The notes under the pieces: model-generated
The model's database searches: none
Told to the model about the DNA's origin: nothing
The model's input: only the letters and a program-made list of their open reading frames with translations
Program-made: the position numbers and the translations under genes
Shown here: positions 30,396 through 43,800 of the stretch, piece after piece
Layout of the letters: every line of letters starts with the position of its first letter
How positions within the stretch are numbered: the first letter of the stretch is position 1
Source of the DNA: Heliocidaris tuberculata
Taxonomy: Eukaryota; Echinodermata; Echinoidea; Camarodonta; Echinometridae
DNA: 64,000 bases
NCBI GenBank assembly: GCA_025618425.1
Contig: CM046850.1
Location: 11,132,019 to 11,196,018 of the forward strand
Reading direction: 5' to 3'

Positions 30396-30579
30396 GTCAT
30401 TGAAAAAAATCCTTTACCTCCTGCTTAAGAATGAATCCTACCAAGTTTGGGTTAAAATCCAGCCATGCATTTTGGGAAGAAGTTGAAAAATTGAAAAGAT
30501 TAGCACGACGGACGACAAAGATGGTGAGCGACGCAATAGCCCAATTGAACATTTCGGCTCAGGTGAGCTAAAAGGCCAA

Positions 30580-31520
30580 CAATCAGAGGTGAAAGGGGCA
30601 CTTCTTGCATATCATAAGTGATACTCACCAGCTATGAGTATGAGAATGGAAAAGGGAGACTGGAGAATTTATTATTTAAAAAAACGGGGCAATTATTGCA
30701 GAATGGGAAAAGGGACACCTATTAGATTTTGATCAGGGGAAGGAGCTCTTATAAAAAAACGAGGGCACTTATTTAAAGGATAAGGGGCACATTTCATAAA
30801 ATAGTGACACTTTTGGGGGGTCAAAAGGGCACTTAATGGAAGGAAAACGCCATGTATCAGAATGAAACGGGCAATATTATTGAGGATAAATAGGGCACTC
30901 AGCAGATGAAAAGGAGCACCTATTAGAGGGAAAGGATCACTTTACTGAAAAAAAAGAAATAGGGCTACTTGTCTAAGTAAAACAGGTAGCTCTCAGAATT
31001 AATAGGGGGAATAATAGATGAAGGAGTACTTATCAGCTAATGAGAATGACAAAAATGTTGTTGCAAAGGAAAAGGTGCACTTATCGAAGGAAAAGGGGCA
31101 CGTATCAGATTTGAATAGGGGTTTTTATTAAAAAGGAATGTATATTACCAAAAGGGACATTTTCAGAGGTGAAAAAGGAACATTTACTAATAATTAGATA
31201 AATTTATATAGTGTAGCTACTTTATTAGTTATTCTACTGTGCTGTGATGTAATGTAACAGAACTCTCAACAATCCTGCTGAATAAACACACATTATAAAG
31301 AAACTATTGGGAGGGGAAGGGGTACTTGCAAGAGTAAATGTAGCACCTGTTTGATTTGAATGGGGATAGTAATCCAAGTTAAGGGTGGCTTTTATCATAG
31401 GTGGTAAGGGAGACTTTAATAGGAATGTGGAACTGGCACCGGTTAGAAAGAAAAGGAGACACTTTCCTGAAGTACAAGGGTTCACTTTTCCTATTTAAAA
31501 GGGGTACTTTGGGGATATTT
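30580..31520. repeat. Degenerate minisatellite with GGGGCACTTATT-like units
   Basis: Around 20 loose units of 30-45 bp such as AAAAGGGGCACGTATCAGAT. The opposite-strand version is at 13,760-14,180. Confidence 0.6.
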
Positions 31521-31684
31521 TAAAAGTGAGAAACTGTTCACCCCCCGGACGTACCACTTTTGCATGTCTCCGACTGTCAGATGTACAACATTGGTTAGAA
31601 CATGGAACAGTTAGCAAAGATTTTTCATGCAAAGGGAAGAGATAGCTAAGTGGTATCGAGATTCCCAAACATGTGGGTGTCGAT

Positions 31685-31785
31685 CCCGGGGGGGGGGGGG
31701 GGGGGCTATATATATCCCCCAGAAATTTGAGGTGGGAGATGGCCTGTATCATCACACACCCCCCCCCCCCACCCCCGCCCCAATA
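31685..31785. repeat. G/C homopolymer MITE fragment
   Basis: G18, TATATATATCCCCCAGAAAT, then C-rich; resembles the block at 12,950-13,075. Confidence 0.5.
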
Positions 31786-31799
31786 TTCTTGGATAAAAT

Positions 31800-33390
31800 A
31801 AGGGAGAATTGTGATACATTAACTTAAACTAATAATTATCCAAATTCATTATTTAACAACATTTATTCACACAGCACACCATTTCGGGATGCTCTAAAAT
31901 GCAAGTTTTATAGACAGATTTTTTTTTAAATCCCTGGCGTGGGATACCCCCCTCCCACACCCTCCCCTCGCCGGTCATCCCCCAATCATGAACACGTTTC
32001 GACACCCCTGTTCCCAAGGAAAGTTATAATAAATGACCTTAAATTAAATTCCATGTATACAAATAAGGATTTATTTTGTAATAGATACGATCTATTATAA
32101 GATTTTTAAAAAAATCGTCTCTGTCTTTCGTTCTGAAAACGTAAAATCATACCCCAACAAAGATTAAACTGCTGTCTCTATGGCAAAAAAAAAAAAAGAA
32201 AAAAGATTGCACAGGTTTGCACATTCATTGACTTGCATATTAGGATAAATGTACATTACTCCACTAGAGTCCTGGTTGTGTTATTGTGTTTACATAATAC
32301 AATACACAATATCAAACAGAGTATTGTCTTCACATAACCCTCTTAATACTTAAGTCTGCCCTTCCCAAGAGTATAGAATTCCATTATCTCTGTATGGATA
32401 CATGACAAATCATCACTGAATATTGCTGTTTATTTCTCTCACTTTCTGATATGCTGTTCCACCTCCCGGAGATTGACCCATTGCATTCATATGACTTTAT
32501 ATTTTTTTAAAGGAAAATTCTATGTTTGTGGACCGCACAGTGAATTTATAATGAACCATAATGATACATATAAATGTTATAATGTTCATATAACATGTAT
32601 AATTTTTTCAGTTATAGTTAATGATAACTTATATTATAAAAATTAAATAAAGTTTGGCTTTTGCACGAAAAATTAAAAGAAAAGCCCAGATATCAAAGAA
32701 TTTTTAACCTCTGATTTAGTATGCAATTTAACCTCTGATTTAGTATGCAATATCGCACATTGTGACTTACATTTCGGGGTAAATGTGATTCAGTATTATT
32801 TAAATAATTATAAATATAATGTTAAAAACTGATGATTAATCCTTGAATAATTTTGAAGAATGAGTATAATCGTTTCATTTGTAGACTTTAATTTATTATT
32901 TATTAATTTATTTTTTGAACTTGATGTATTAGTGCAGTTTGATGTATTTTGTTGCTCTGACAATAAGCTCCAAGCATCAACCTGCATATATGTTAAAAGA
33001 GGTTTTTAATCATCCATAAGTTCTGTGTCTCTGACAATAAAGGCCCGATCAGACTTCACCGATTTTCACTACAATAAAATAGGTGGACACTGTCAGGGGC
33101 AGATTTGGGACTGCAATTCGGTTATAGGGAACGGCTATGTGACCGGCCAATCCATCCTAAAACGTACATTTAGGCAAGTTTTCTTAAATATTCAATATGC
33201 TTTTGATACATTATCAATACCTTGGCGAGACCGACTTCCGAGTGGTCGACCAAAATGATGAAAGCCATGTAGACATAATTGTGATGGAGTGGGCGCTAAT
33301 GTCTATATAGCTAAAAATCATCTTTACAGTTTTTTAAAGTTTGTGAGCGAGCAAAACATTTGACACTGTTTAGTCAAAAAACTTCTTTCT
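31800..33390. other. AT-rich sequence without gene signals
   Basis: No exon recognised. It includes a 24-25-bp tandem duplication at about 32,705-32,752 (AACCTCTGATTTAGTATGCA twice). Confidence 0.4.
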
Positions 33391-33935
33391 AATTATTGAA
33401 TCAATAAAGTAAAATTAAACCCAAAAAAGGTTAAAATTTTCATCAAAATCGGATAAAAACGAGACATTTATGTCATTTTAATGTTTTGCATTGATTCATG
33501 AAACAGTGATATGCATAACATGGGCTGTATGCAAATTATTGAGCCGATGATGTCATGAGCTCACTTTTCCTTTTGTATTTCATTATATAAAATTTCGAAT
33601 ATTTCAACTTTCTTCTTCAAGAATGTAAAACAAAGTTTTGTTCCTCATAGAGTGTGTACGATCATTATTATTATAACTTATTGTGATACAATGAAGAGAA
33701 TCTTTATACACATCTATGAAAAAAATGAAATATTTGAAATTTCATATAATAAAATACAAAAGGAAAAGTGAGTTTTTTACATCATCAGATCACTAATTTG
33801 CATACAGCCCATGTTATGCATATCGCTGTTTCACAAAACAATGCAAAACTTCATATTGCTGTAAATTTCTTATTTCTATTCGATTTGATATTTTTTTACT
33901 ATTTTATTTAACTTTACTTTATTGATTCAACTCAA
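33390..33935. mobile_element. Foldback element
   Basis: TTGAATCAATAAAGTAAA near 33,397 pairs with TTTACTTTATTGATTCAA near 33,910; within, ATGCATAACATGGGCTGTAT pairs with ATACAGCCCATGTTATGCAT and TCACTTTTCCTTTTGTAT with its complement. Confidence 0.8.
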
Positions 33936-34047
33936 CTCATTATTTGGGTAGACTTGGCCTTTAAGGCAGACAAGCTGATTCTGATAGCTACGGGGAAAAA
34001 TATTATATGATTCATTTGATATTATTCAAATTTTGTCTGTTTAACAT

Positions 34048-35505
34048 TTATTTTGTATTGGTAGGTCACATTTCTTTCTTTGGTTGAAAGATTTCATCTT
34101 CATTACATCTTCCATGGCAACAGCTTTTTTATAAATCAAATTTAGCTCTACTCCAATCAACTAAGATTTTGAATATAATCAAACGGGCGACAAAAATTAT
34201 TAGATGTTTATCATTATTTCATGTTGAAAACAAGCATAGTATTTTGTTAGAAATACAATATTTTGTTAGAAATACAACACAATAAACACATTTGTTACCA
34301 TGGTAACAGCCTACACATGTAGTGTTCACATCCACCACCCCTTTACTAAAATAATTTATGATAAGTGAGTGTCCTGTAAAAAGGAAAATAATAATGGTCA
34401 ATGCTATACTTATTTTTTTCGGTAGCATCATGGGTTTTTTGCTCAAATGTGAGTTTTTTTCTTACTGTTTCCATAGCAACAGCCATTTTCAAACATGATG
34501 GACACTTTTTATAACTCTTATTTGGGTTTTAATCAAGTGAGAAACTTTTGATACATTATTCTTAAATGTTACAACGTGTTTTCGTACTTTCTTAATCACG
34601 AATTCATGACATTTTCTGAAATTCTATTGTTCTTGATCTGTTGCTATGGTAATAGCCCTTGTGGTCACGCCCACCTCTTAATTTAGGGTAAAGAAGCATA
34701 TTTTGATAGTTAATGGTCCCATCTAACAGAAAAAACCTTCATTTAAGATTATCTTTAAGGGGTGGGGACATTTCAGTTTTTGGCCCATAGACTATACTGA
34801 TAATACATGGGATAATTGCCTTATGTACATGTACACTCTAGATTTACATTCAAATAGTGTTTTTCATTCAAAATGTGCATCCAGTAAAAATACATCATTC
34901 CATTTGGGAGAACATAGAAAGAGTTATCTATCACCTAATCGGATAATTTCTTTTCTGTGTGTGACATGACAATATACAAGATATGTTTAATCAAGAAAAA
35001 GCGTTTAAATGGACAAATTTACGTTGGGTAAAAAACTTTGAAATATTGGTAGTTTTCACAACCTATCATTTTAAGTGAATCACAGTTTTATGTTTCATTA
35101 CGCCATACATGTGTGTGTAATATCCAATTCTCAATTGTATATTAATCAGGTTTATAACTTCAAATTCAAAATAAATCTGATATCACTTGAAAAGTCTTTA
35201 TCAGGTATTACATATAAGGTCAAAAAATTAAGAATCGTGATTTTTGACATTCTTTCAAATTTTGAGCCAAAAATGGCATTTTTAGGCAAAAATGCGCGTG
35301 GCATCCGCCCGTACGTTATTGCTCAGTATTTTTGCAAGAGTTTTAGCATGGATGCCGAGCATTACCCAAAAATGCCGTCGAATCTTTTTCTAGAGCCTTT
35401 TTTGATGTTTGGCTGGCCTACTAAATACCATACAAAGTTCTTTGAGGTTGATTTTATACTTTCTAGCTGTAAACAAATTACTTTTACAGGTGATTCAGTT
35501 TAGCG
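34048..35505 (+). repeat. Right arm of the large inverted duplication
   Basis: Reverse complement of 26,370-27,945. The inner boundary lies near TTTTGTATTGGTAGG; the outer boundary fades near TTTAGCGTTTCGAG. The arms are separated by about 6.1 kb. Confidence 0.85.
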
Positions 35506-35559
35506 TTTCGAGCAAGGGATATTGTTTTTGTATCATTCAAATTCATGTCATATATAGGT

Positions 35560-35840
35560 CTTAGGTGTAAATAAATACCAAGCCCCCCCCCCCCCCCACA
35601 CAATAAAATTTATTTTTTTTTTTTTTGCTAGTCAGAGATTTGTGTGTGTGTTTGTTTGTTTTTTTGTCATTCAATAGCAACAAACATCGCAAAGAGTCTA
35701 ATGACCCCTGTTTTTTTTTTTCTTCTTCTTCTTCTTCTTCTTTCGCACTCAATCTTATTTGATTTTTATGTGGGTTGGGGATTGGAGTGGACCCCCCCCC
35801 CCTTTTTTTTCTGCAAGATGCTAGGTCCACCCCTGGTGGA
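35560..35840. repeat. Homopolymer-rich MITE-like fragment
   Basis: C17, T15, a (CTT)n run, C10 and T8 in succession, ending GCTAGGTCCACCCCTGG, which resembles a hAT-MITE right end. The left end was not found. Confidence 0.45.
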
Positions 35841-35900
35841 ATGTTGAATGATGATTGTCGATCTCAAGTGACTCTGACGGCACTTAGAAATATAAAGTCA

Positions 35901-36237
35901 GGGGGGTGTTTCATAAAGCTGTTCGTAAAGTTACGCATGACTTTACGAATGACTTAAACATGACAAGCCAAATGGGATGCTCAATCATTTTTAACTGCAT
36001 CAAGTAAAGTTGAACTGTGCAGATGTAGATTAACATTATTATTATTACAAAAAATTTTAATGCAAAGTATATTTTTTGCCATAATTTAATTGAGGTTATT
36101 GGAAATACAGTCACACTTTGTTAAAACATCAGGAAAAACTTTGGGCATCCTATCTGGCACTTCATATGCAAGTCGTTCGTAAAGTCATGCGTAACTTTAC
36201 GAACAGCTTTATGAAACACCCCCCCCCCCCCCCCCCC
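35901..36237. mobile_element. Hairpin MITE (GTTTCATAAAGCTGTTCG ends)
   Basis: GGTGTTTCATAAAGCTGTTC and CGTAAAGTTACGCATGACTT at the left are complementary to AAGTCATGCGTAACTTTACG and GAACAGCTTTATGAAACACC at the right; the right end runs into a long C tract. Confidence 0.8.
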
Positions 36238-36249
36238 AGTTCATCTTTT

Positions 36250-36790
36250 ATACCTTTTCATATTCACTGTCAAAGCGGGCTTCGTCCGGGCTCAGTCGGT
36301 GTCAGTATACATCCGCTTCTATATAATAGCGTTCATATTACAGCAGCAAGACCGCATCGCATCTGCTATACGCCTTTGTTTCTATGGTTTCTGCTCCCCC
36401 CCCCCACCCCGTTCCCTCGCTATTTAAGGTGCTTTGTTTTGTTCTTCTATCTTCTTGAGTTTCTATCTTTCTTTATGTTCTTTTCTTCTTTTTTTTAATC
36501 TTTATGTGGCTTCTTTTCTTCTTTTTTTTTTATCTTATGTTATTCTTTGTTTTTTCTGTCTTCTTCTCATTCTATCTATCCTTATAATATGTTATTCTTT
36601 GCTTTTTTTTTCGGTGTCAGTAGATCTGCTTTATATAATAGCGGTCATATTACAGCAGCAAGACCGCATCTTCTTTTCTTCAGTATCTTTTCTTTTATCT
36701 TATGTTATTCTTTGTTTTTTCTTGATTTTCTTCTCTTTCCATTTTTCGTGTAAAAGCGGGTTTACTGATGCTGATAGCTTTCATTGGTAT
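36250..36790. repeat. Local direct duplication with T-rich spacers
   Basis: CGGTGTCAGTA, TATATAATAGCG and CATATTACAGCAGCAAGACC recur at about 36,295-36,355 and 36,613-36,672; an AAAGCGGG block precedes the first and follows the second. TTCTTTT-rich spacers lie between. Confidence 0.65.
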
Positions 36791-36799
36791 CATGGCTAT

Positions 36800-37540
36800 A
36801 AGTCATGGCTAAGTCCGAACTAAGAACACTTCTACCCCTAATATGAAAAGGGTCGAGCCTCCTCGAATGCTGAGATTGATGCGATATCGTTTACCGAAGG
36901 CTTCACTGGAATTATTAGAGCGGCAAATATGCCTACTGTTCTTCAAAGTGATGCATTATGTTACAATAAATTATGAGTTCAAGTTGTTTACATGGTACAC
37001 ATGTCAGGAAAATTGGTTTTGGAGTGATTCTCCTTTTTAGTAAATTCCCTGTTGTTACTGATTTGAGTAGGCCTACAATGCATAATTATACATGCAAGTC
37101 TATTTCTTAATTATTTTTTTTTCACTGTAGGCTATATCAATTTGTTTGCCCCTTTTTACTTAGCCCCCCAAAATGTGTGTGGGGATGATTGTGATGAAGG
37201 GGTGCTCGCAGAATATTTCTATGCCCTCCCTTATTTTGGAGGGAAAAAAGAATACACTGTATGATATATATCCTTTCTCCCCACCCCCTTTTTCCTCTCG
37301 TATCATAATATCTCTGCTAATGCGTATAGTCTACAAACGCAGACTCTAATTTTTAAGTTAGGAAGACAAATCATACTGAAATGAGCCTACGTCAGAGTCG
37401 CAATGGTTTTTGTAACAGATGCATAAAAGTACGTTGGACGTGAAAGCGTTTAATAGTCCGCAATGGGAATATTTTTAGTCAAGTGTAGTAGTATGCCTGT
37501 AAATTCAACGCTGAGACGAGGAGCTAGTAGACTATTACAA
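36800..37540. other. Upstream of EFHC2, no features
   Basis: Non-repetitive AT-rich sequence. No exon recognised. Confidence 0.35.
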
Positions 37541-37819
37541 TGGCCACTTAGTACAATGATACAGGCCATACGCTCCAATCAGTGATGTCACTCATAGCGA
37601 CCGAAAACGCCGTGTTGCCAAGTCTCTTGGACACAATAACAACCGGCTCTTCTCGTGCTACACACAAAAGCGTGTATAGGGCTGTGTAAAACACATGAAG
37701 AAGTTTGGAAACCGAATACAATACGACTACGAGTACAACGTACGAGAGAAAAACATTTTCGTTCTGGCTCTACATTTTGGTGGAAGAATAACGAATTAAA
37801 GTGATAATTCAGTGATACA
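37540..37819 (+). promoter_or_regulatory. EFHC2: EFHC2 5' flank and 5'UTR
   Basis: The stretch just upstream of the start codon is locally more GC-balanced and free of recognizable repeats, consistent with a promoter and 5'UTR. No TATA box is evident. An X-box-like half-site (GTTGCCA near 37,614) is present without a good second half. The transcription start cannot be placed from sequence alone. Confidence 0.35.
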
Positions 37820-40800
37820 ATGTCTTTACCATTTTTACCAGGAAATTCCTTCAACCCAAGGGTAAGTTTGATGTAACAATTAGAACTAACGTTAGAACAG
37901 AAGTAGAAAATGATGGAGAGAATGGGATGTTGTGAATGATGTTGGCATGTTGCTGTTGCTGGACGGGGAACGTGATTGAAGTGGAGGCTGAGCCTGAGCC
38001 TGGCCTGTGACTCTGACTGAGTGAGGAGCCGGCTGAGATTCGACCATGTCCATGACCATGTTGAATGTGTGTTGTGCCTCACTAAGACTTCTAAGTAAGG
38101 CTACCATGACTAACAACAGTTAAGTTAGTTAGCCTAGTCTACTACGGTATGATGGGGGGTTGTGTGTCCGGACACTTAACTTAACAAAAAATAACCTGTC
38201 AATTCTGTCATCGGATTTTACAAAAAATATGCGTGTGCTTTTAACATGTTTAAAATTAAAACTGTCACTAGATCTAGTCTATAACAGGATTTAACGAATC
38301 CAGCAGCAATGTAGGGTCCTAACTTGTATGATGGGGGGACCTAAAGCTACGCACTTTGTTTCCGGCAGCTAGTAGTAAAAAGTCACCTTTTCAATGATTT
38401 ATGCGAATTTCTTTTATATATCTTGGGTCTTCATATTCTTAAATTAAATTCCTGAGAAAATTACGACGGACAAATATCAATAACATTAATTTTCAAGTCG
38501 ATGTCGATACCCATGTCGAATTTGGTCAAAAAAATGAAAGGGTCCTAAAGGCAAGCAAGCTACGCACACGTAATAAATGAATGCAAATCTTGATTTTTAA
38601 GCTGACTGACGTGAATTAATTTCATCCAGATTTGCAAATAGTGATAATATCACCAGAAATAAAGGAAAATTGCTCATTCTTTTTGGCGAATGTAAATGAT
38701 AATCTCGTTGCTCAGTCACACCAAAAGTTTGGCGCACTGAACGCGTCGCATTGCGTGTATTTGCGGGGTGCGTAGCTTTAGGACCTCTGACCATAACTGT
38801 TGAAGACTGGGTCTGGGAATAAAGCTACGCACCCCGTAAATATGGGCAATGCGACGCGTTCAATGCGCCATATATCTGCTGTGACTGTAAAGCAACAAGA
38901 ATATCATTTATGTTTTCAAAGAAGAATGAGTGATTTCCCTTTATTTTTGTGATTATTATCACTATTTGGAAATCTGGATAAAATTTACATCAGTCAGCTT
39001 CAAAATGAAGACTTGCATGAATTCATTTAGACTCTATTATGCATGTGTGCGTGGTTAGAACACCTTCATTTTGTGAACAAAATTGACACGGGCATCGACA
39101 TCGTCTTGGAAATGAATGTTAGACATTCGTCCATGGTAATTTTCTGAATTTCTTAGCGATTTAACATCAGAATATGAAGGACCAAGATATTTAATAAAGA
39201 AATTTGCATAAACCCCTGAATAAAAGGATTTTTTAGGGGCTGCAAACTAAGTGGGTAGCTTTAGGTCCCCCCCCCCCCCCCCCTTCGTAATTGTAACCAA
39301 AAAGTTCACTCACTGTCATTTGGCATGTGACAGTGGCAGTGCTTTCATTTTAAACTAGCCTGAAAAACTTTAAATTTCAGTGTTCACAATATAAACTGTT
39401 GGACCCTACATGTAGCTCATATGTGTTTTTCTCTGTATGGCTAGAGTGCCCAAGTCTGCACGATTCTGATAAAACAAAACACGCAACAAACACAAAGTTT
39501 TCATCTTTATCACAGCGATAGTTATGCAAAAAACAAGTCAAAATATTGAAAAAAAGGTTTTATTTCAGACATTTTATTCACAAGCCTCAAAATGGTGTCT
39601 TTCACATCAAAACTCCCGAAATGCATGTAAAATAAATGAGTGCGCAGATATGGGCACCATTGTTTTTTCAATGTTGAAATGACACGGCCGCCGTTTCTTG
39701 TGAAAATGGCTTTGTTCTTGCTCTAATTTTGATGAGATTTTTTGCAAACTTACATGTCCTCTTTAGAATATCAGGAATAATATGAAATTAAGCTTTAGAT
39801 GAATATTAAAGAAATTCTTGTTCATTTCCAGGTCAAATCTTAGGTGCGCCGATATAGGGCTCCCCATCATACAGTGTAGGTCCCCTAAAGTAGATCAAGA
39901 CTAGTACATTAGTAGTCTGGTAGAAAATCTACTTAGTTTTAGTAGAGGTCTGCAGTTCTTCACCCAGTGGATTCAAGAAGATGAGGAAAAGAAGAATGAA
40001 GAAGAAGAAGGAAAAAGAAGAAGAATTTCAAAAGGGAGAAGAAGAAAGCAGAGGGAACAATGGAAGGGGGGGTACCCTTCCGCCTAGCAAAAGGTGCCCC
40101 CCCCCCCCCACTTCCATTGTCCGAGCACGTCGTTCCGCCGCCTCTGGAAGAAAGAGAAACAGAGAGACAGAGAAAGGAGGGACAAAGACAGTGAGAGATA
40201 GAGACTGATGATATGATAGAGAGAGTGAGAGGCAGACATTATAGACGTATAGACCCTACACAAGAGAGCCATGTCAAAATGAAAAGTCAGATTATCTAAA
40301 GAGGCTCAAGTAGATCTACCCTACTTTATTCAGATAAATCATAAGTTGAATGAATTCATTTGGCATTCATTAATAGTCACATGATGTATATTTCTCTTAT
40401 CAGTTGGGGAAAGACAAATTCCACAAGTCGCAGCACTTTGACTACAGCAATGAAGTGCCCATGTTGGTAGGGGAACACAAGCCTGGCATCGGAGGAGACA
40501 GGATCCTGGGACAGAAGCCCAAGCCCCAGACGAGCAGCATTCCCCAGGGCCAAGGCAACTCTTCCCCGGCCTGGGTGGCGTTCGACAAGCAGGTGCTGCA
40601 GTTTGATGCCTTCTTCCAAGAAGCCGTCCATGAGATGAGACAGCAGTATCGCATCAGGAAGTGCAAGATCTACTTCTATCTTGAGGATGACTCCATCCAG
40701 GTCATCGAACCTCTGGTTGAGAACAGCGGCATTCCACAAGGTTTGTGATTTCTCTCATTCCCATAGGCTCAATACAAGGACTATCTGGTTCCAGTAGGTA

Positions 40801-43800
40801 CACGTACATGTACATGTAGTATGGGTTAGAGCCCTCCGCACACTATACGATTGCGATCTGATTATCAGAGAAATCGTGATTGCATTAGATTCAAACAAAT
40901 ATCTTCGTCCTGATTGAGGTCCTGAGTAATGTGAATTTTAATGTAATAAAAATTTCAGTGCAATGCAAGCCATCTATTCAGAATAAAGGCCAAATGTGCT
41001 TCGAATTCTAGACATTGACTTGACTGGTCTGACATTACTATGGTTGAGGGCCAATTTGGCTTTTCAGAGCCTCGATCTCATTAAAGTGTACCAATCACCT
41101 AAAAATATTAAATTTGTGTACAGGTAGAAAGTATAAAATGTAGATTAATGTCTTGCCAAAGGACGTTAGATAGTGCTGCGGGAGGGTGTAGACTAATCTT
41201 GCTGCTTTCTTTCTTCACATATCTTTCCATGTAATTTTTGGTCTTCCTTTTCCTCTTATAAATGCCATCCACATCCTGATCCCATGCTCTTTTCACAGGT
41301 TCATCTTATTTTTATCTCCTCAACAGGGAAGAGTAATGAACTCTTCACTTAATGTTCACTGCAATGCAGTTCACACTGTCCTACACCTTGGGAGCATTTC
41401 AGTCAACAATTACTTTGATATAGAAATATGATTTCTTGTATCACAGATCAAAATTAAGTCATATGAGCATATGAATTTTTCAAAACTAAGCAGTTAATTG
41501 AACAGTTTAGATAGAATTTCGACCAGTTCATTTCAATTTACATAATTTAATTTCAAATTCTTTGCAATACTTGTACTTACAGGAACCTTAATTAGGCGGC
41601 ATCGTATTCCCCTCCCACCCCCAAATGACGACCAGTTCTACACAGTGGAATACTTCAACGTTGACCAAGAGATCACGCTGTACGGAAGAACATTCAAGAT
41701 CACAGGCTGCGACCAATTCACATACAACTTCTTGAAGAAACTTGGAGTTCGCATCAAGGCACCGGCTGAAACACCAGAAGATCCGTATACTGATTTCAGG
41801 AAAGGCGTAAGTACAGAGTGAATTGTCAAGTTTGTGAAAGGAATGAAATAAACAGTAGGGTTTTGCAGGCAGTAGATAATGTAATGAGAAGAGAAGATTA
41901 CCATTGTTGAATCATTTTAAAAGCCTTTGAACTTACAGAAAATTTTCAAATATCATTGATTAAGGTATAAGAGCCTTCATTTGCCATGAATTCCAACTGC
42001 ACCTCTTCTGATTGTTTCATTATGTAGTAGTGAGTGGGAATAATTGTTTTTTTCTGAAGTCTTGGTATCCTCAAGATTACAGAAAAATTCACTGAATCTC
42101 ATTGGAAATCACAAACTATGGAAAATTCTATGCCGATACAGATTATAAGTAAATGGAAATCTTAAACATGAGAGCTTAGTGTGAGAGCAGTCCTTTTCTT
42201 TGGTTATCATATATTCTACCACATGGAAATAAAAGTGATGAGAAAGCTCACAAATAAACTTTGCCAACAGAGGCCTACAGAGCAAGGAGTTATCACAGAA
42301 TGTAGCTTACATTATTTCCCACTGCACTTAATATATTCTCATATTTTCAGATGGATGAAGCCCAACAGCCATTACGCCCATATGAAAAAGTTGACACACT
42401 CAAGCAGTTCCTGGATCACGACCGTCATGTGCTGCGCTTCCTGTGCTTCTGGGACGATCGTGACAACATGTTTGGTGACCTGCGAGAGTTCTACCTCCAT
42501 TATTTCCTGGCGGATGACACGATTGAAATCAAGGAGATCATTCAACCCAACGCTGGCCGCGACAAGACTCCCATGTTCTTGAGGAGGGGGCGCCTGTCAA
42601 AGATATCACCTGAGTCCTTGAGGCAGCCCGGCGAAATCACAGGCAGGACGGTATTGAACGTGTTTGGACCTACTGGTCATGGCGGGCGATACATTCTGGA
42701 CAGTTTGAAGGTTGGTTTGTTGTAGTAGACTTTATTGGACACCTTGTTGGAGCACAGGATTAATATTCCACAAGGTCCATTACACAAATTTTAAAAACAA
42801 TTTTGTGCAGATATTAATAAACTAGCTATTATTGGTTGTAAAGTTGAATTGTGTACATGAAAAGCGAACAATCAAGAGAGTTTCAACTGAACTTTATTCA
42901 TTTCTAGTCCTTTTATAGGAAAAAGGTTTACATTCCTTTCCTTTTTCTTTGTCTGTATAATTCTTCATTCCCATTTCTAACTTCTTGTCGTACATGTTCT
43001 TGATTTCATTTGAAAATCACAATTTTCCAACCTCCCTCACAACCTGCTATTGCTTGCAGACTGGAGCTGTTCACTCTGAGTTCTACATGGACAGTGACCT
43101 TACGATCGGCAGCACCATCAACGCCAATGGACGCAAGCTCACTCTGGCCGACTGCGATGATTTCACCAAGGAATACTACAGTCAGAAATATGGAGTCAGT
43201 AAGTAATCACCCTTGGAAATTTGAAATATGAATTTAGATAGAGGAAACAAAAATGCTGTACATATTTCCAAACAAGATACAGAGAACGAGAGTCATCTGT
43301 TCGAAATCCTTCCAAATCAAAGTGGGTAATATCATTTGTCATCTTCCAAGGGCCATAATGATAAAATCCTCCAAAGATCAAAATACTAAAAAAATTGAAA
43401 ACTTACTGTCTCACATGAATGAAAATCATGCAGAATTTGAAAGAAGATGATTATGTGAGAATTGCCATTTCAATAATCTAAAAATAAACTTTGATAGCTA
43501 TAAAAGCTACAACTTTCCCTGCAACATACTTTTGATTTTGTTCATATATTTCTTGTATGACAGATAACTTCAGTGCAGTCAACTACAGGAATGATCCTGC
43601 TGGAGCCAGCAAGCGTCAATGGCCTCCTTACACAGGCTTTGGCTCCGAGGAAGACTCCCTGTGCTCCTGCATGGGGCTCCTGCCAAAGCCTCCTCGCCGA
43701 GACTTCATCAAATTCATGGAGAAGGACAGGTAAACACAAAATCTCATTCAGTGTAGTCAGCCGAAATTTGAACCTGTTTAGAAAGACTTCACCGAGTCAC

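Noticed and set aside
36118..36823. Plus-strand frames of 126 and 129 codons
   Set aside because: They cover T-rich spacers and a locally duplicated segment, with no splice context or recognisable domain.
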